The position numbers and the translations under genes are program-made. Positions 1 through 8,264 of a stretch of 64,000 nt of DNA are shown piece by piece. Positions within the stretch are counted from its first letter, which is position 1; every line of letters starts with the position of its first letter. Below the pieces are notes generated by a model, which worked only from the letters and a program-made list of their open reading frames with translations, did no database searches and was not told the DNA's origin. Source of the stretch: Tabrizicola sp. (GTDB taxonomy: Bacteria; Pseudomonadota; Alphaproteobacteria; Rhodobacterales; Rhodobacteraceae); assembly GCF_016792905.1 (NCBI RefSeq), contig NZ_JAEULP010000036.1, positions 1-64,000 of the forward strand, written 5' to 3'.

Positions 1-1
1 C

Positions 2-118
2 CACATCGCCAAACTCATGAACGACCGCCCCCGCAAAACCCTCGGATGGAAAACCCCCACCCAAGCCCTCGCCGAAGAAATCGCTCTCGCCGCCAAAAGT
101 GTTGCAGTTGGAACTTGA
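2..118 (+). CDS. IS30-family transposase, C-terminal end (cut by window edge)
   Basis: The frame is open from the window edge and ends with TGA at 116-118. The 38 visible residues include NDRPRKTLGWKTP, the hallmark C-terminal stretch of IS30-family DDE integrase-type transposases. The sequence just after the stop (to about 130) should be the right terminal inverted repeat of the element. Only the last part of the gene is visible, so whether the element is intact cannot be judged. It lies directly against the palindromic repeat at 128-191, which fits the known preference of IS30-type elements for palindromic targets. Confidence 0.85.
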   Translation, partial: HIAKLMNDRPRKTLGWKTPTQALAEEIALAAKSVAVGT

Positions 119-127
119 GTTAACCAA

Positions 128-191
128 GTCTGAACGTCCGCGAACAACCTATTGAAAAAACTATCAGAATCGAAAATGTCCACCGTGGACA
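128..191 (-). repeat. Post-stop palindromic element, copy 1
   Basis: On the minus strand it begins with TGTCCACGGTGGACA (177-191), then TTTTCGA, an AT-rich spacer and TCGCGGACGTT. The same layout recurs at 10006-10070 and 63335-63398. The palindrome starts 4 nt after the stop codon of the minus-strand acuI-like gene, so the orientation relative to transcription matches the other copies. The short stem followed by T residues could act as a terminator. The IS30 end abuts its distal side. Confidence 0.7.
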
Positions 192-195
192 CATC

Positions 196-1185
196 TCACC
201 CGTTTACATCCACCACCACCCGACCCTGCACCTCTCCCTTCAGGATCGCCGCCCCGAGAGCTGGCAGGTCGGCAAGCACCGCCGGCCGCACCATCGCCTC
301 CAGCTTCCCCATCGGCAGGTCGGTGATGATCCGCCCCCAGGCCCGCACCCGCCGTTCATAGGGAACCGTCACGGAATCGATCCCCAGCAAGTTCACCCCC
401 CGCAACAGAAACGGTATCACGCTGGCGGGCAGCGCAGCCCCCCCCGCCAGCCCCACCGCCGCGACCGAGCCGCCGTATTTCATCTGCCCCAGCACGCGCG
501 CCAGCATCGCGCCGCCCACGGCATCGACGCAAGCAGCCCAGGTCTCGCTCTCCAAGGGCCGCTTCACCGTTTCGGCCAGCTCCGCGCGCGGCACGATACG
601 CGACGCGCCGAGGCCCTTCAGATACCCCTCCGTCTCCGGCCGCCCCGTCACCGCCGCCACCTGATAGCCAAGCTTCGCCAGGATCGCGACCGCCACCGAC
701 CCCACGCCCCCCGCAGCCCCCGTCACCAGCACCTCGCCCTTCGCCGGGGTCAGCCCATGCTCCTCCAGCGCCATCACCGCCAGCATCGCCGTGAACCCCG
801 CCGTCCCCACGGCCATCGCCTGCCTTGTCGTCAGGCCCGAGGGCAGCGGCACCAGCCAGTCCGCCCGGACCCGCGCCTTCTGGGCATAGCCGCCCCAGTG
901 GACCTCCCCCACCCGCCAGCCGGTCAGCACCACCTTGTCACCTGGCTTGTAGCGGGCATCGTCCGAAGCCTCGACCGTCCCGGCAAAGTCGATCCCCGCC
1001 ACATGCGGCCAGGCCCTGACGATCCCCCCGCCGGTCGAAGACAGCGCCAGCCCGTCCTTGTAGTTCAGCGTGGAGTACTCGACCGCCACGGTCACATCCC
1101 CCGGCGGAAGCGCGCTGTCCTCAAGTTCCCGCAGCCGGGCCACGGCTGCGTCGCTTTCCTTCTCCAGAACCAGCGCGCGGAACAT
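196..1185 (-). CDS. acuI: AcuI/YhdH-type NADPH-dependent acrylyl-CoA reductase-like oxidoreductase
   Basis: A 329-residue medium-chain dehydrogenase/reductase without the zinc ligands of alcohol dehydrogenases. The N-terminal YSTLNYKDGLALS motif is characteristic of the YhdH/AcuI branch, and the nucleotide-binding loop GAAGGVGSVAVAIL lies near residue 155. AcuI enzymes reduce acryloyl-CoA to propionyl-CoA with NADPH, for instance during 3-hydroxypropionate or DMSP catabolism; the exact substrate here is inferred from the family. The ATG at 1185 gives MFRALVLEKE, the normal family start, and upstream in-frame codons run into the divergent gene's leader. It is divergent from the HIBADH-family gene at 1285. 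Confidence 0.85.
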   Translation of the reverse strand: MFRALVLEKESDAAVARLRELEDSALPPGDVTVAVEYSTLNYKDGLALSSTGGGIVRAWPHVAGIDFAGTVEASDDARYKPGDKVVLTGWRVGEVHWGGYAQKARVRADWLVPLPSGLTTRQAMAVGTAGFTAMLAVMALEEHGLTPAKGEVLVTGAAGGVGSVAVAILAKLGYQVAAVTGRPETEGYLKGLGASRIVPRAELAETVKRPLESETWAACVDAVGGAMLARVLGQMKYGGSVAAVGLAGGAALPASVIPFLLRGVNLLGIDSVTVPYERRVRAWGRIITDLPMGKLEAMVRPAVLADLPALGAAILKGEVQGRVVVDVNG

Positions 1186-1284
1186 GTCGGACCTCCCTGT
1201 CGAACCACCCCCACTGCGCCTCGCCTCCCACGGATTGTCAACCCGAGGCCACTGCCGCACTCTGCCGACAAACGGGAGACCACA

Positions 1285-2172
1285 ATGACCCAGGAACGGA
1301 TCGGCTTCGCAGGCTTGGGCCTGATGGGCCACGGCATGGCAAAGAACATCGTGACGAAGGGCTACCCCCTGACCGTCACCGCCCACCGCAACCGCGAAGC
1401 CGTGGATGACCTGGTCGGCAGGGGCGCGATCGAGGCCTCACTGGAAGACCTCGCTGCAAGCTCCACCATCATCTTCCTCACCCTCCCCGGCTCGCCGCAG
1501 GTCTCCGAAGCCGTTGCCCGCATGGCCCCGCACCTCAAACCCGGCACGGTGATCGTCGACTGCTCCACCTCTGACCCCACCGTCACCACCCGCCTCGCCG
1601 CCGACCTTGCGACCCGAAAAGTCCACTTCGCCGACGCCCCACTCTCCCGCACCCCGAAAGAGGCCTGGGAGGGTACGCTCGACTGCATGGTCGGGGCCGA
1701 CGACGCCATCTTCGCCCGCATCCAGCCCGTCATCGCAACCTGGGCCGCGAAGATCGTCCATATCGGCCGGGTCGGCGACGGCCACCGGATGAAGCTGCTG
1801 AACAACTTCCTCTCGCTCGGTTACGCCGCAATCTATGCCGAGGCGCTGGCCTTGGCGAACAAGGTCGGCATCTCCACCGCCACCTTCGATTCCGTGATCC
1901 GTGGCGGCCGGATGGACTGCGGCTTCTACCAGACCTTCATGGGCTATGCCCTCGAAGGCAACCGCGAGGCTCACCGCTTCACCCTTTCGAACGCCTACAA
2001 AGACCTGCGCTATCTGGAGTCGATGGCCAACGCCGCCACCGTCACCACCACGATGGCGAGTGCGGCAAAGAACAGCTTCGCCGGGGCCGTGGCGCAGGGA
2101 GGAGCGGGGCCGGAGGACTATGTGCCCCACTTGACGGATATTGTCGCAAGGGCGAATGGGGTGACGCGCTAG
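1285..2172 (+). CDS. NAD(P)-dependent beta-hydroxyacid dehydrogenase (HIBADH family)
   Basis: A 295-residue protein with the Rossmann signature GFAGLGLMGHGMAKN at its N terminus and the catalytic-lysine helix KLLNNF near residue 170, as in 3-hydroxyisobutyrate and tartronate-semialdehyde dehydrogenases. The family oxidises or reduces small 3-hydroxyacids; the substrate cannot be read from sequence. The ATG at 1285 is preceded by GGGAG (1274-1278). Its TAG stop interlocks with the stop of the convergent hicA-like gene in a single CTAG (2169-2172), so the two genes overlap tail to tail by 4 bp. Confidence 0.85.
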   Translation: MTQERIGFAGLGLMGHGMAKNIVTKGYPLTVTAHRNREAVDDLVGRGAIEASLEDLAASSTIIFLTLPGSPQVSEAVARMAPHLKPGTVIVDCSTSDPTVTTRLAADLATRKVHFADAPLSRTPKEAWEGTLDCMVGADDAIFARIQPVIATWAAKIVHIGRVGDGHRMKLLNNFLSLGYAAIYAEALALANKVGISTATFDSVIRGGRMDCGFYQTFMGYALEGNREAHRFTLSNAYKDLRYLESMANAATVTTTMASAAKNSFAGAVAQGGAGPEDYVPHLTDIVARANGVTR

Positions 2173-2360
2173 AGTTTCGTGGAGATACCTGCATCCTTAA
2201 GGATGCCATTCGCCGTATGTCGGCTGAGAATCTTGTGAGGAACCGTCACTGTCGGCCTACCGTCGTCGTGGCACCATTTCTGATGCTTTGATCCGCCGTC
2301 GTGGTAATAACCCGCTTCTCGTAACAGGCGCACGACCTCGTCGTAGTAACCCTTGACCAC
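2169..2360 (-). CDS. hicA: HicA-family toxin (mRNA interferase)
   Basis: A 63-residue protein with the dsRNA-binding-like HicA fold. It has an N-terminal VVRLLREAGYY helix, the catalytic histidine in GGSKHQKW, and the TVTVPHK strand followed by the C-terminal NGILKDAGI helix. HicA toxins cleave mRNA and are neutralised by a HicB-type antitoxin. The start is GTG at 2358-2360, 1 bp after the antitoxin stop, so the two are translated from one message. Base composition is visibly less GC-rich than the flanking genes, which suggests acquisition. Here the antitoxin comes first (hicBA order). Confidence 0.85.
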   Translation of the reverse strand: MVKGYYDEVVRLLREAGYYHDGGSKHQKWCHDDGRPTVTVPHKILSRHTANGILKDAGISTKL

Positions 2361-2361
2361 G

Positions 2362-2619
2362 TCAGGCTGCCGCAGCGCCGCCGGTCTGCGGTGCGCGGAA
2401 CCTGATCCAGGGGATCAGCTCGGACAGCGACCGCTGCGCAAGGTCGCGCTTGGTGATATGGTTTTCCACGATCAACTGCGGACCAAGCTCGGCGGCGGCT
2501 GCTTCAAATTCCTCTAGCGTCGCGGCCTCAACGTGCAGGCCAATGATGTCGCTCTCCGAAACCCAGACTCCGGCCTCGGCGTCCCAGACGGCCCTGACAT
2601 AGAACTCAAGGGGTTTCAT
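2362..2619 (-). CDS. HicB-like antitoxin with DUF1902 domain
   Basis: An 85-residue acidic protein. MKPLEFYVRAVWDAEAGVW and the following strand-turn-strand match DUF1902, a HicB-like partly degraded RNase H fold. A C-terminal alanine run follows. The start ATG is at 2617-2619. It precedes the HicA-type toxin by 1 bp, which supports the antitoxin role. No DNA-binding domain (ribbon-helix-helix or HTH) is evident in the short C terminus, so autoregulation of the kind seen in full HicB proteins may be absent. Confidence 0.8.
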   Translation of the reverse strand: MKPLEFYVRAVWDAEAGVWVSESDIIGLHVEAATLEEFEAAAAELGPQLIVENHITKRDLAQRSLSELIPWIRFRAPQTGGAAAA

Positions 2620-2732
2620 CAGTTAGGCTCCCAGACCGCTGCCCGCAGTTTCCTGCAGGACTTGGGCCAAGATATGGCCCCGTTTGTCCGGGATGCAACA
2701 GGAAGGTTAGCAATGCGTTGCCGACCCGCCCC

Positions 2733-5003
2733 TCACCCGCACTTCGAATGTCCGCAGGACCCGCAGGTCAGGCACCCCTCCACCATCCGCAAATCATAGC
2801 TCCCGCAGGACGGGCAGGCCTTCCCCCTCGGGGCCTCGCCCACCCGCAGCACCTCGGCCTTGGGGTCGGACTTCAGCCCCAGCCCCTCGCCCTCGATGAA
2901 GCCGATGTCGATCAGGTGGCGCTCGATCACCCCGCCGATGGCCGCGAGGATCGAGGGGATGTAGCGCCCCTCCATCCAGGCCCCGCCGCGGGGGTCGAAG
3001 ACGGCTTTCAGCTCCTCGACCACAAAGGAGATATCCCCGCCGCGCCGGAACACCGCCGAGATCATCCGGGTCAGCGCCACGGTCCAGGCGAAATGCTCCA
3101 TGTTCTTGGAGTTGATGAACACCTCGAACGGCCGCCGGTGCCCCGCCGTCACGATGTCGTTGATCGTGATGTAAAGCGCGTGTTCCGAGCCCGGCCATTT
3201 CACCTTGTAGGTCTGCCCCTCCAGGGCGGCAGGCCGGTCCAGAGGCTCCGAGAGATAGACCACTTCGCCCCCCGTCACCGGCTGGGCCGCGGCGGGGGTA
3301 TCGGCCTTCTCGCTGACGGTCAGCACCGAGCCCGTCACCTCGTTCGGGCGATAGGTGGTGCAGCCCTTGCAGCCCTGATCCCAGGCGGCCATGTAGACCT
3401 CCTTGAAGGCGTCAAAGCTGATGTCGGGCGGGCAGTTGATGGTCTTCGAGATCGACGAATCCACCCATTTCTGCGCTGCCGCCTGCATCCGGACGTGATC
3501 CAAGGGCGGCAGGGTCTGGGCGTTCACGAAATGCTCCGGCAGCGGCGCGTCGCCGAACTTCTGCCGCCACAACCGCACCGCGTAGTCGACCACTTCCTCC
3601 TCGGTCCGCGAGCCGTCCTTCTGCAGGACCTTCCGGGTGTAGGCATAGGCGAAGACCGGCTCGATCCCGGAAGACACGTTCCCCGCATATAGCGAGATCG
3701 TCCCAGTCGGGGCAACCGAGGTCAGGAGCGCGTTGCGGATGCCGTGCTTGCGGATCGCCTCGCGCACATCCTTGTCCATCTGCACCATGTTGCCCGAGGC
3801 GAGATACCCTTTCGCCTCGAACAACGGAAACGCCCCTTTCTCCTTCGCCAGATCGACCGAGGCCAGATAGGCCGCCCGCGCGATGGCGTGCATCCAGATT
3901 TCCGTGACTTTCGCCGCTTCCTCCGACCCGTAGCGCAGGCCGACCATCAGCAGCGCATCCGCCAGCCCCGTGACCCCCAGCCCGATCCGCCGCTTCGCCT
4001 GCGCCTCGGCCGCCTGCTCCGGCAGCGGAAAGCGCGAGGCATCGACCACATTGTCCATCATCCGCACCGCGACCCGCACCAGATGGTCCAGCGCCGCCAT
4101 ATCCATCGAGGAATGTGCCTCGAAGGCATCCCTAACCAGCCGGGCCAGGTTGATCGACCCCAGCAGGCAGGCGCCATAGGGCGGCAGGGGCTGCTCGCCG
4201 CAGGGGTTGGTCGCGGCGATGGTCTCAGCATAGCCAAGGTTGTTCATCGCGTTGATGCGGTCGATGAAGATCACCCCGGGTTCGGCATAGTCGAAGGTCG
4301 ACCGCATGATCCGGTTCCACAGGTCGCGCGCCTCGACCGTCTTGTAGACGCGGCCACCGAACACCAGCTCCCACGGCCCATCCGCCTTGACCGCCGCCAT
4401 GAAGGCATCCGTCACCAGCACCGACAGGTTGAACATGCGCAGGCGCGCCGGGTCCTTCTTGGCCTCGATGAAAGCCTCGATGTCGGGGTGGTCGCAGCGC
4501 ATCGTCGCCATCATCGCGCCGCGCCGTGATCCCGCCGACATGATCGTCCGGCACATCGCATCCCAGACATCCATGAACGACAAGGGCCCGCTCGCATCCG
4601 CCGCCACCCCCTTCACCTCGGCCCCGCGCGGGCGGATGGTCGAGAAGTCATAGCCGATCCCACCGCCCTGCTGCATCGTCAGCGCGGCTTCCTTCAGGCT
4701 GTCGAAGATGCCGACCATCGTGTCAGGGATCGTGCCCATGACGAAGCAGTTGAAGAGCGTTACCTGCCGCCCCGTCCCCGCCCCAGCCGTGATCCGCCCG
4801 GCGGGAAGGAACCTGAACCCCTCAAGCGCCGCGTAGAACTCCGCCTCCCACTTCGCCGTGTCCTTCTCCACCTCGGCCAAGGCCCGCGCGATCCGCCGCC
4901 AGCTGTCCTCGACCGAACCGTCGATGGGTGTCCCGTCCGCTTCCTTGAAGCGGTACTTCATGTCCCAGATCTGCTCGGCGATAGGGGTGTCGAAACGCGA
5001 CAT
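2733..5003 (-). CDS. nrdJ: Adenosylcobalamin-dependent (class II) ribonucleotide reductase
   Basis: A 756-residue protein that makes deoxyribonucleotides with a radical generated from coenzyme B12. Seen are the active-site motif NPCGEQPLPPYG (about residue 265), the conserved APTGTISLYAGN loop of the alpha/beta barrel, and a C-terminal CxxC-rich zinc-ribbon tail (CPSCGSYDL, CLTCGSCGHSKCG) that re-reduces the active site. No class I nrdAB is visible nearby. The need for adenosylcobalamin connects it to the cob cluster at 45-63 kb and bluB at 35 kb. ATG at 5001-5003. A perfect DnaA box lies 23 bp upstream. Confidence 0.95.
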   Translation of the reverse strand: MSRFDTPIAEQIWDMKYRFKEADGTPIDGSVEDSWRRIARALAEVEKDTAKWEAEFYAALEGFRFLPAGRITAGAGTGRQVTLFNCFVMGTIPDTMVGIFDSLKEAALTMQQGGGIGYDFSTIRPRGAEVKGVAADASGPLSFMDVWDAMCRTIMSAGSRRGAMMATMRCDHPDIEAFIEAKKDPARLRMFNLSVLVTDAFMAAVKADGPWELVFGGRVYKTVEARDLWNRIMRSTFDYAEPGVIFIDRINAMNNLGYAETIAATNPCGEQPLPPYGACLLGSINLARLVRDAFEAHSSMDMAALDHLVRVAVRMMDNVVDASRFPLPEQAAEAQAKRRIGLGVTGLADALLMVGLRYGSEEAAKVTEIWMHAIARAAYLASVDLAKEKGAFPLFEAKGYLASGNMVQMDKDVREAIRKHGIRNALLTSVAPTGTISLYAGNVSSGIEPVFAYAYTRKVLQKDGSRTEEEVVDYAVRLWRQKFGDAPLPEHFVNAQTLPPLDHVRMQAAAQKWVDSSISKTINCPPDISFDAFKEVYMAAWDQGCKGCTTYRPNEVTGSVLTVSEKADTPAAAQPVTGGEVVYLSEPLDRPAALEGQTYKVKWPGSEHALYITINDIVTAGHRRPFEVFINSKNMEHFAWTVALTRMISAVFRRGGDISFVVEELKAVFDPRGGAWMEGRYIPSILAAIGGVIERHLIDIGFIEGEGLGLKSDPKAEVLRVGEAPRGKACPSCGSYDLRMVEGCLTCGSCGHSKCG

Positions 5004-5025
5004 CGGGGCGAATCTCTCTGTCTCT

Positions 5026-5034
5026 TGTGGATAA
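5026..5034 (-). promoter_or_regulatory. Consensus DnaA box upstream of nrdJ
   Basis: TTATCCACA on the minus strand, an exact match to the 9-mer DnaA box, in the 111-bp gap between nrdJ and the divergent DUF1489 gene. Ribonucleotide reductase genes are known DnaA targets in other bacteria. A single 9-mer is expected about once by chance in a window this size, so only its position gives it weight. Confidence 0.35.
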
Positions 5035-5114
5035 CCGTGGCGAAGGGCCCAAGATACGCCCCTGCCCCCCTCGGGTCAACTTGAAGCCCCCGTCGCAAGC
5101 CCTATGATCGGCCC

Positions 5115-5537
5115 ATGATCAACATCCTGAAACTCTGCGTCGGGGCCGACTCGGTCGAGGATCTCACGGACTGGCAGACCAGCCAGCGCCCGCACTGGCC
5201 CGAGGGCCGGGCGATCCACGTCACCCGCATGTGGCCGAAGCGCGCGGCCGAGGTGCTGGACGGCGGCTCGCTCTACTGGGTGATCAAGGGCGTCGTCCTC
5301 TGCCGCCAGCGCATCCTGGACCTGCAGGAGGTGAACCTCGGCGACGGCATCCCGCGCTGCGCCCTGGTGCTGGACCAGGAAGTCATCCGCACCGAAGCTG
5401 CCCCCCGACGCCCCTTCCAGGGCTGGCGCTACCTGGACCCGAAGGACTCGCCCCGCGACCTGGCGAAAGTCCGCACCAAGGACGACATCCTGCCGCCTGC
5501 GCTGGCCCAGGCGCTCGCCGAACTCGGGCTGCACTAG
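5115..5537 (+). CDS. DUF1489 family protein
   Basis: A 140-residue soluble protein recognisable as DUF1489 by MINILKLCVGADSVEDL at the N terminus, then the central LYWVIKGVVLCRQRI stretch and the RPFQGWRYL segment. The family is widespread in alphaproteobacteria and has no assigned function. It is divergent from nrdJ with about 110 bp between the starts and is followed by a drug/metabolite transporter gene. ATG at 5115. Confidence 0.8.
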   Translation: MINILKLCVGADSVEDLTDWQTSQRPHWPEGRAIHVTRMWPKRAAEVLDGGSLYWVIKGVVLCRQRILDLQEVNLGDGIPRCALVLDQEVIRTEAAPRRPFQGWRYLDPKDSPRDLAKVRTKDDILPPALAQALAELGLH

Positions 5538-5589
5538 CTGCCGACAAGACCACTGGCCCTTGCCCGCAAAACCGGCGACAACCGCGCCC

Positions 5590-6447
5590 ATGTCCCGCCC
5601 GCTTCTCCTCGCCGCTCCGGTTATCTTCCTGCTCCTCTGGTCGGCCGGGTTCGCCATCGCCAAGATCGGCCTCCTGCACGCCGGACCCTTCACGCTCCTC
5701 GCGCTCCGCTACCTGATCGCCGTCCTCGTCCTCCTGCCGCTGATCCCGCTGCTGAAGCCGACCTTCCCGAACAGTCGCGCCGCCTGGCACATCGCCGTCA
5801 CCGGCTTCTTCATCCAGGTCGCCTATTTCGGCCTCTGCTACATCGCCTTCAAGTCCGGCGTCTCGGCGGGGGGCGTCGCCATCATCGTCTGCCTGCAACC
5901 GATCCTCGTCAGCCTGATCGCCCCTTCACTGGTCGGCGAAAGCGTCGGCCGCCTCCGCTGGATCGGCCTCGCCCTCGGCCTGACCGGCGCCCTCACCGTG
6001 ATCCTCGCCCGCTCCGGCATCGCGCATGAGCCGCCGCTCGGCCTTCTCGCCGCCGTGGGTGGCCTGATCGGCATGACCGCCGCCACGCTCTACGAAAAGC
6101 GCCATGGCACCGCGACCCATCCGATCCCCGCGAACCTGATCCAGTATGCCGTCGGTGCCGCCTTCACCCTGCCCCTCGCGCTTGCAACTGAGGGGATGCA
6201 GGCCGACTGGACGCCGGAACTGTTCGGCGTCCTCGCCTATCTGGTGATCGGCAACTCGCTGGTGGCGATCACGCTCCTGCTGGCCATGATCCGCGCCGGA
6301 GAGGTCGCCCGCGTCTCGGCGCTATTCTACCTCGTCCCGCCGCTTTCGGCGCTCTTCGCCTGGCCGCTCTTGGGCGAGGCGATGCCGCCCCTCGCCTGGG
6401 CCGGGATGGCGCTGGCCGGGATCGGCGTCACGCTGGCGCGAAAGTAG
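5590..6447 (+). CDS. EamA-type drug/metabolite transporter
   Basis: A 285-residue integral membrane protein with about ten hydrophobic helices in two EamA repeats. The first begins LLLWSAGFAIAKIGLLHAGP, and the second ends PPLSALFAWPLLGEAMPP. These proteins usually export small metabolites; the substrate is unknown. The ATG at 5590 is chosen over an upstream in-frame TTG at 5560 because the hydrophobic N terminus then starts at the normal place. The TAG stop lies inside a hairpin repeat at 6446-6466. Confidence 0.85.
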   Translation: MSRPLLLAAPVIFLLLWSAGFAIAKIGLLHAGPFTLLALRYLIAVLVLLPLIPLLKPTFPNSRAAWHIAVTGFFIQVAYFGLCYIAFKSGVSAGGVAIIVCLQPILVSLIAPSLVGESVGRLRWIGLALGLTGALTVILARSGIAHEPPLGLLAAVGGLIGMTAATLYEKRHGTATHPIPANLIQYAVGAAFTLPLALATEGMQADWTPELFGVLAYLVIGNSLVAITLLLAMIRAGEVARVSALFYLVPPLSALFAWPLLGEAMPPLAWAGMALAGIGVTLARK

Positions 6448-6466
6448 GGTGGGTGCCAACCCACCG
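6446..6466 (+). repeat. Stop-codon-overlapping hairpin repeat (GGTGGGT-GCCA-ACCCACC)
   Basis: A 7-bp stem with a 4-nt loop (6448-6465) that begins within the TAG stop of the EamA gene and sits between it and the convergent hisG. Its reverse complement is nearly identical at 63611-63632, where it again spans a TAG stop. It can act as a bidirectional transcription end. Confidence 0.65.
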
Positions 6467-6471
6467 CCCTT

Positions 6472-7170
6472 TCAAAACGGCGCCCCGGCAACCCCCAGCT
6501 TCGCAGCAAGCCCGGCATAGACCAGCCGGTCTTCCGCCGACCACTCCGCCACCCGGCTGGCCCACAGCACCGCCTCGCTCTGATGGATCAGCCCGTCCGA
6601 CAGGATGCGCAGGTGGTTCGCCCGCAAAGTTTCCCCCGACGAGGTGATGTCGGCGATCGCCTCGGCAGTCCCGTTCAGCACCGTGCCCTCGGTCGCGCCC
6701 TGGCTGTCGACCAGCTGATAATCCGCCACGCCCTGCGCCTGCAGGAAGTCGCGCACCAGCCGGTGATACTTGGTGGCAATCCTCAAGCGGTGGCCATGCG
6801 CCTTGCGGAACGCCGCCGCCGCCGCGTCGAGGTCATCGACCGTCTCGACGTCGATCCAGACATTCGGCACCGCGATCACCAGATCGGCCTGGCCGAAGCC
6901 CAATCGCGCCACTTCGGCCACTTCGTCCTCGCCCAACTGCTCGCGGACAAGGTCCGAGCCCGTGACCCCCAGATGAATGCGCCCCGCCGCCAGCTCGCGC
7001 GGAATCTCCCCCGCCGAAAGAAGCACCGGCACCGCGCCCGCGACCCCTTCGATCACCCCGGAATATTCCCGGTCGGACCCCGCCCGCCGCATGACGACCC
7101 CGCGCGAACCGAACCAGTCGAAGCAATCCTGCATCAGCCGCCCCTTGGAGGGCACTCCCACCCGGATCAT
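6472..7170 (-). CDS. hisG: ATP phosphoribosyltransferase catalytic subunit (short form)
   Basis: Catalyses the first step of histidine synthesis, joining ATP and PRPP. At 232 residues it is the short HisG without the C-terminal regulatory domain, so it needs HisZ. The N terminus [14 protein letters not shown] and the PRPP-binding stretch with ITSSGETL are present. Its ATG overlaps the hisZ stop by 4 bp, giving a hisS-hisZ-hisG operon. Confidence 0.95.
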   Translation of the reverse strand: MIRVGVPSKGRLMQDCFDWFGSRGVVMRRAGSDREYSGVIEGVAGAVPVLLSAGEIPRELAAGRIHLGVTGSDLVREQLGEDEVAEVARLGFGQADLVIAVPNVWIDVETVDDLDAAAAAFRKAHGHRLRIATKYHRLVRDFLQAQGVADYQLVDSQGATEGTVLNGTAEAIADITSSGETLRANHLRILSDGLIHQSEAVLWASRVAEWSAEDRLVYAGLAAKLGVAGAPF

Positions 7171-8264
7171 GCCACCGCCCCCTTCAGCCGCGCGACAAGT
7201 CCCGGCCGGATCACGCCGCCAACCGCCGGAATGAAGGCCCCCGCGCCAAGCACCGCCGTCAAGGCGTCATACCTGCCGCCACTGGCAACGGGGGGCATCC
7301 CGTCCTTCAGGAAGCTGAAGACGAAGCCATCATAATATTCGAGCGCGGTCCTGCCATGACTCGCCTCGAAAGCCAGAGTTGAGACATCGACCCCCTTCGC
7401 CGCAAGCGCCTCCAGCCGGGCCGCGAAACGGTCCACCGCCGGAGCAATCGCAGGAAGCATCGGGGCGATCCCGCGCAGGTGACTCAGCGCATGGGCCGCC
7501 GGGGCCTCCAGGCTGAGGAGGTCATAGAGGAGCGCCGCTTCGGTCGCCTTGATCGGCGGCGTCCCGGCATCGGCCACCAACGCCTCGGCCCGCGCCGCAA
7601 TCTCTTCGGGCCCGCGCAATCCGACGAAGCTGCCCGCCTCCTCGATCAGCTGTGCAGGCGAGCCCGCCTTCAGCCGTTCCAGCAGCGCGAGCCGCCCCGC
7701 CGGGACCGGCGCCCGACCGGCGAACCGGTCCAGGAGCGCCTTGAACCGCACTGGCCGCCAGACATGCCGCAACAGCGCCGCCTTCCGCCGCTCGGTCGTC
7801 TCCAGCCCCCGGACCGCGGCCATCAGGATGCCGATGTCGCCGGTGACGGGCCGCAGGTCCAGCCCGCTCAGGAGGTCGCGGAACAGCGCGAAGACCTCGG
7901 CATCTGCCGCCTCGGGAGAGGTGCGGTCGAAGACCTCATAGCCCACCTGCAGATATTCGCTGGCCCGCCCCGACCCCCGCGCCTGCTTGCGGAACACCTC
8001 GCCCAGATAGGCATAGCGCGCAGGCTCCGCCCCATGCGCCATATGCGCCTGCACCACCGGCACGGTGAAATCCGGCCGCAGCATCATCTCGCCCCTTACG
8101 GGATCGTCCGTCACATAGGCCCGTGCGCGAATGTCCTCGCCGTAAAGGTCCAGGAGCGTCCCAGCCGGTTGCAGGATGTCGGCCTCGACCGGCACCGCCC
8201 CCGCTGCAACGAAGCCCGCCATCAGGCGCTCGCCCTCGGCCCGGATCGCGGCCTTGGGGGTCAT
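7167..8264 (-). CDS. hisZ: ATP phosphoribosyltransferase regulatory subunit
   Basis: A 365-residue paralogue of histidyl-tRNA synthetase that lacks aminoacylation activity and forms the octameric ATP phosphoribosyltransferase with short HisG. It shows the class II-like segments [23 protein letters not shown] and [11 protein letters not shown], and the C-terminal ASGGRYDAL. The start at 8264 ([14 protein letters not shown]) overlaps the hisS stop by 4 bp; longer in-frame readings extend into hisS. Pairing with short hisG supports the assignment. Confidence 0.93.
   Translation of the reverse strand: MTPKAAIRAEGERLMAGFVAAGAVPVEADILQPAGTLLDLYGEDIRARAYVTDDPVRGEMMLRPDFTVPVVQAHMAHGAEPARYAYLGEVFRKQARGSGRASEYLQVGYEVFDRTSPEAADAEVFALFRDLLSGLDLRPVTGDIGILMAAVRGLETTERRKAALLRHVWRPVRFKALLDRFAGRAPVPAGRLALLERLKAGSPAQLIEEAGSFVGLRGPEEIAARAEALVADAGTPPIKATEAALLYDLLSLEAPAAHALSHLRGIAPMLPAIAPAVDRFAARLEALAAKGVDVSTLAFEASHGRTALEYYDGFVFSFLKDGMPPVASGGRYDALTAVLGAGAFIPAVGGVIRPGLVARLKGAVA

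Noticed and set aside
128-191. TGTCCACNGTGGACA as a ParB parS site
   Set aside because: It does not match the canonical TGTTTCACGTGAAACA parS core and its copies track gene ends.
5560-5589. TTG start ten codons upstream for the EamA gene
   Set aside because: The extension is not conserved-looking, and the ATG at 5590 places the first helix correctly.
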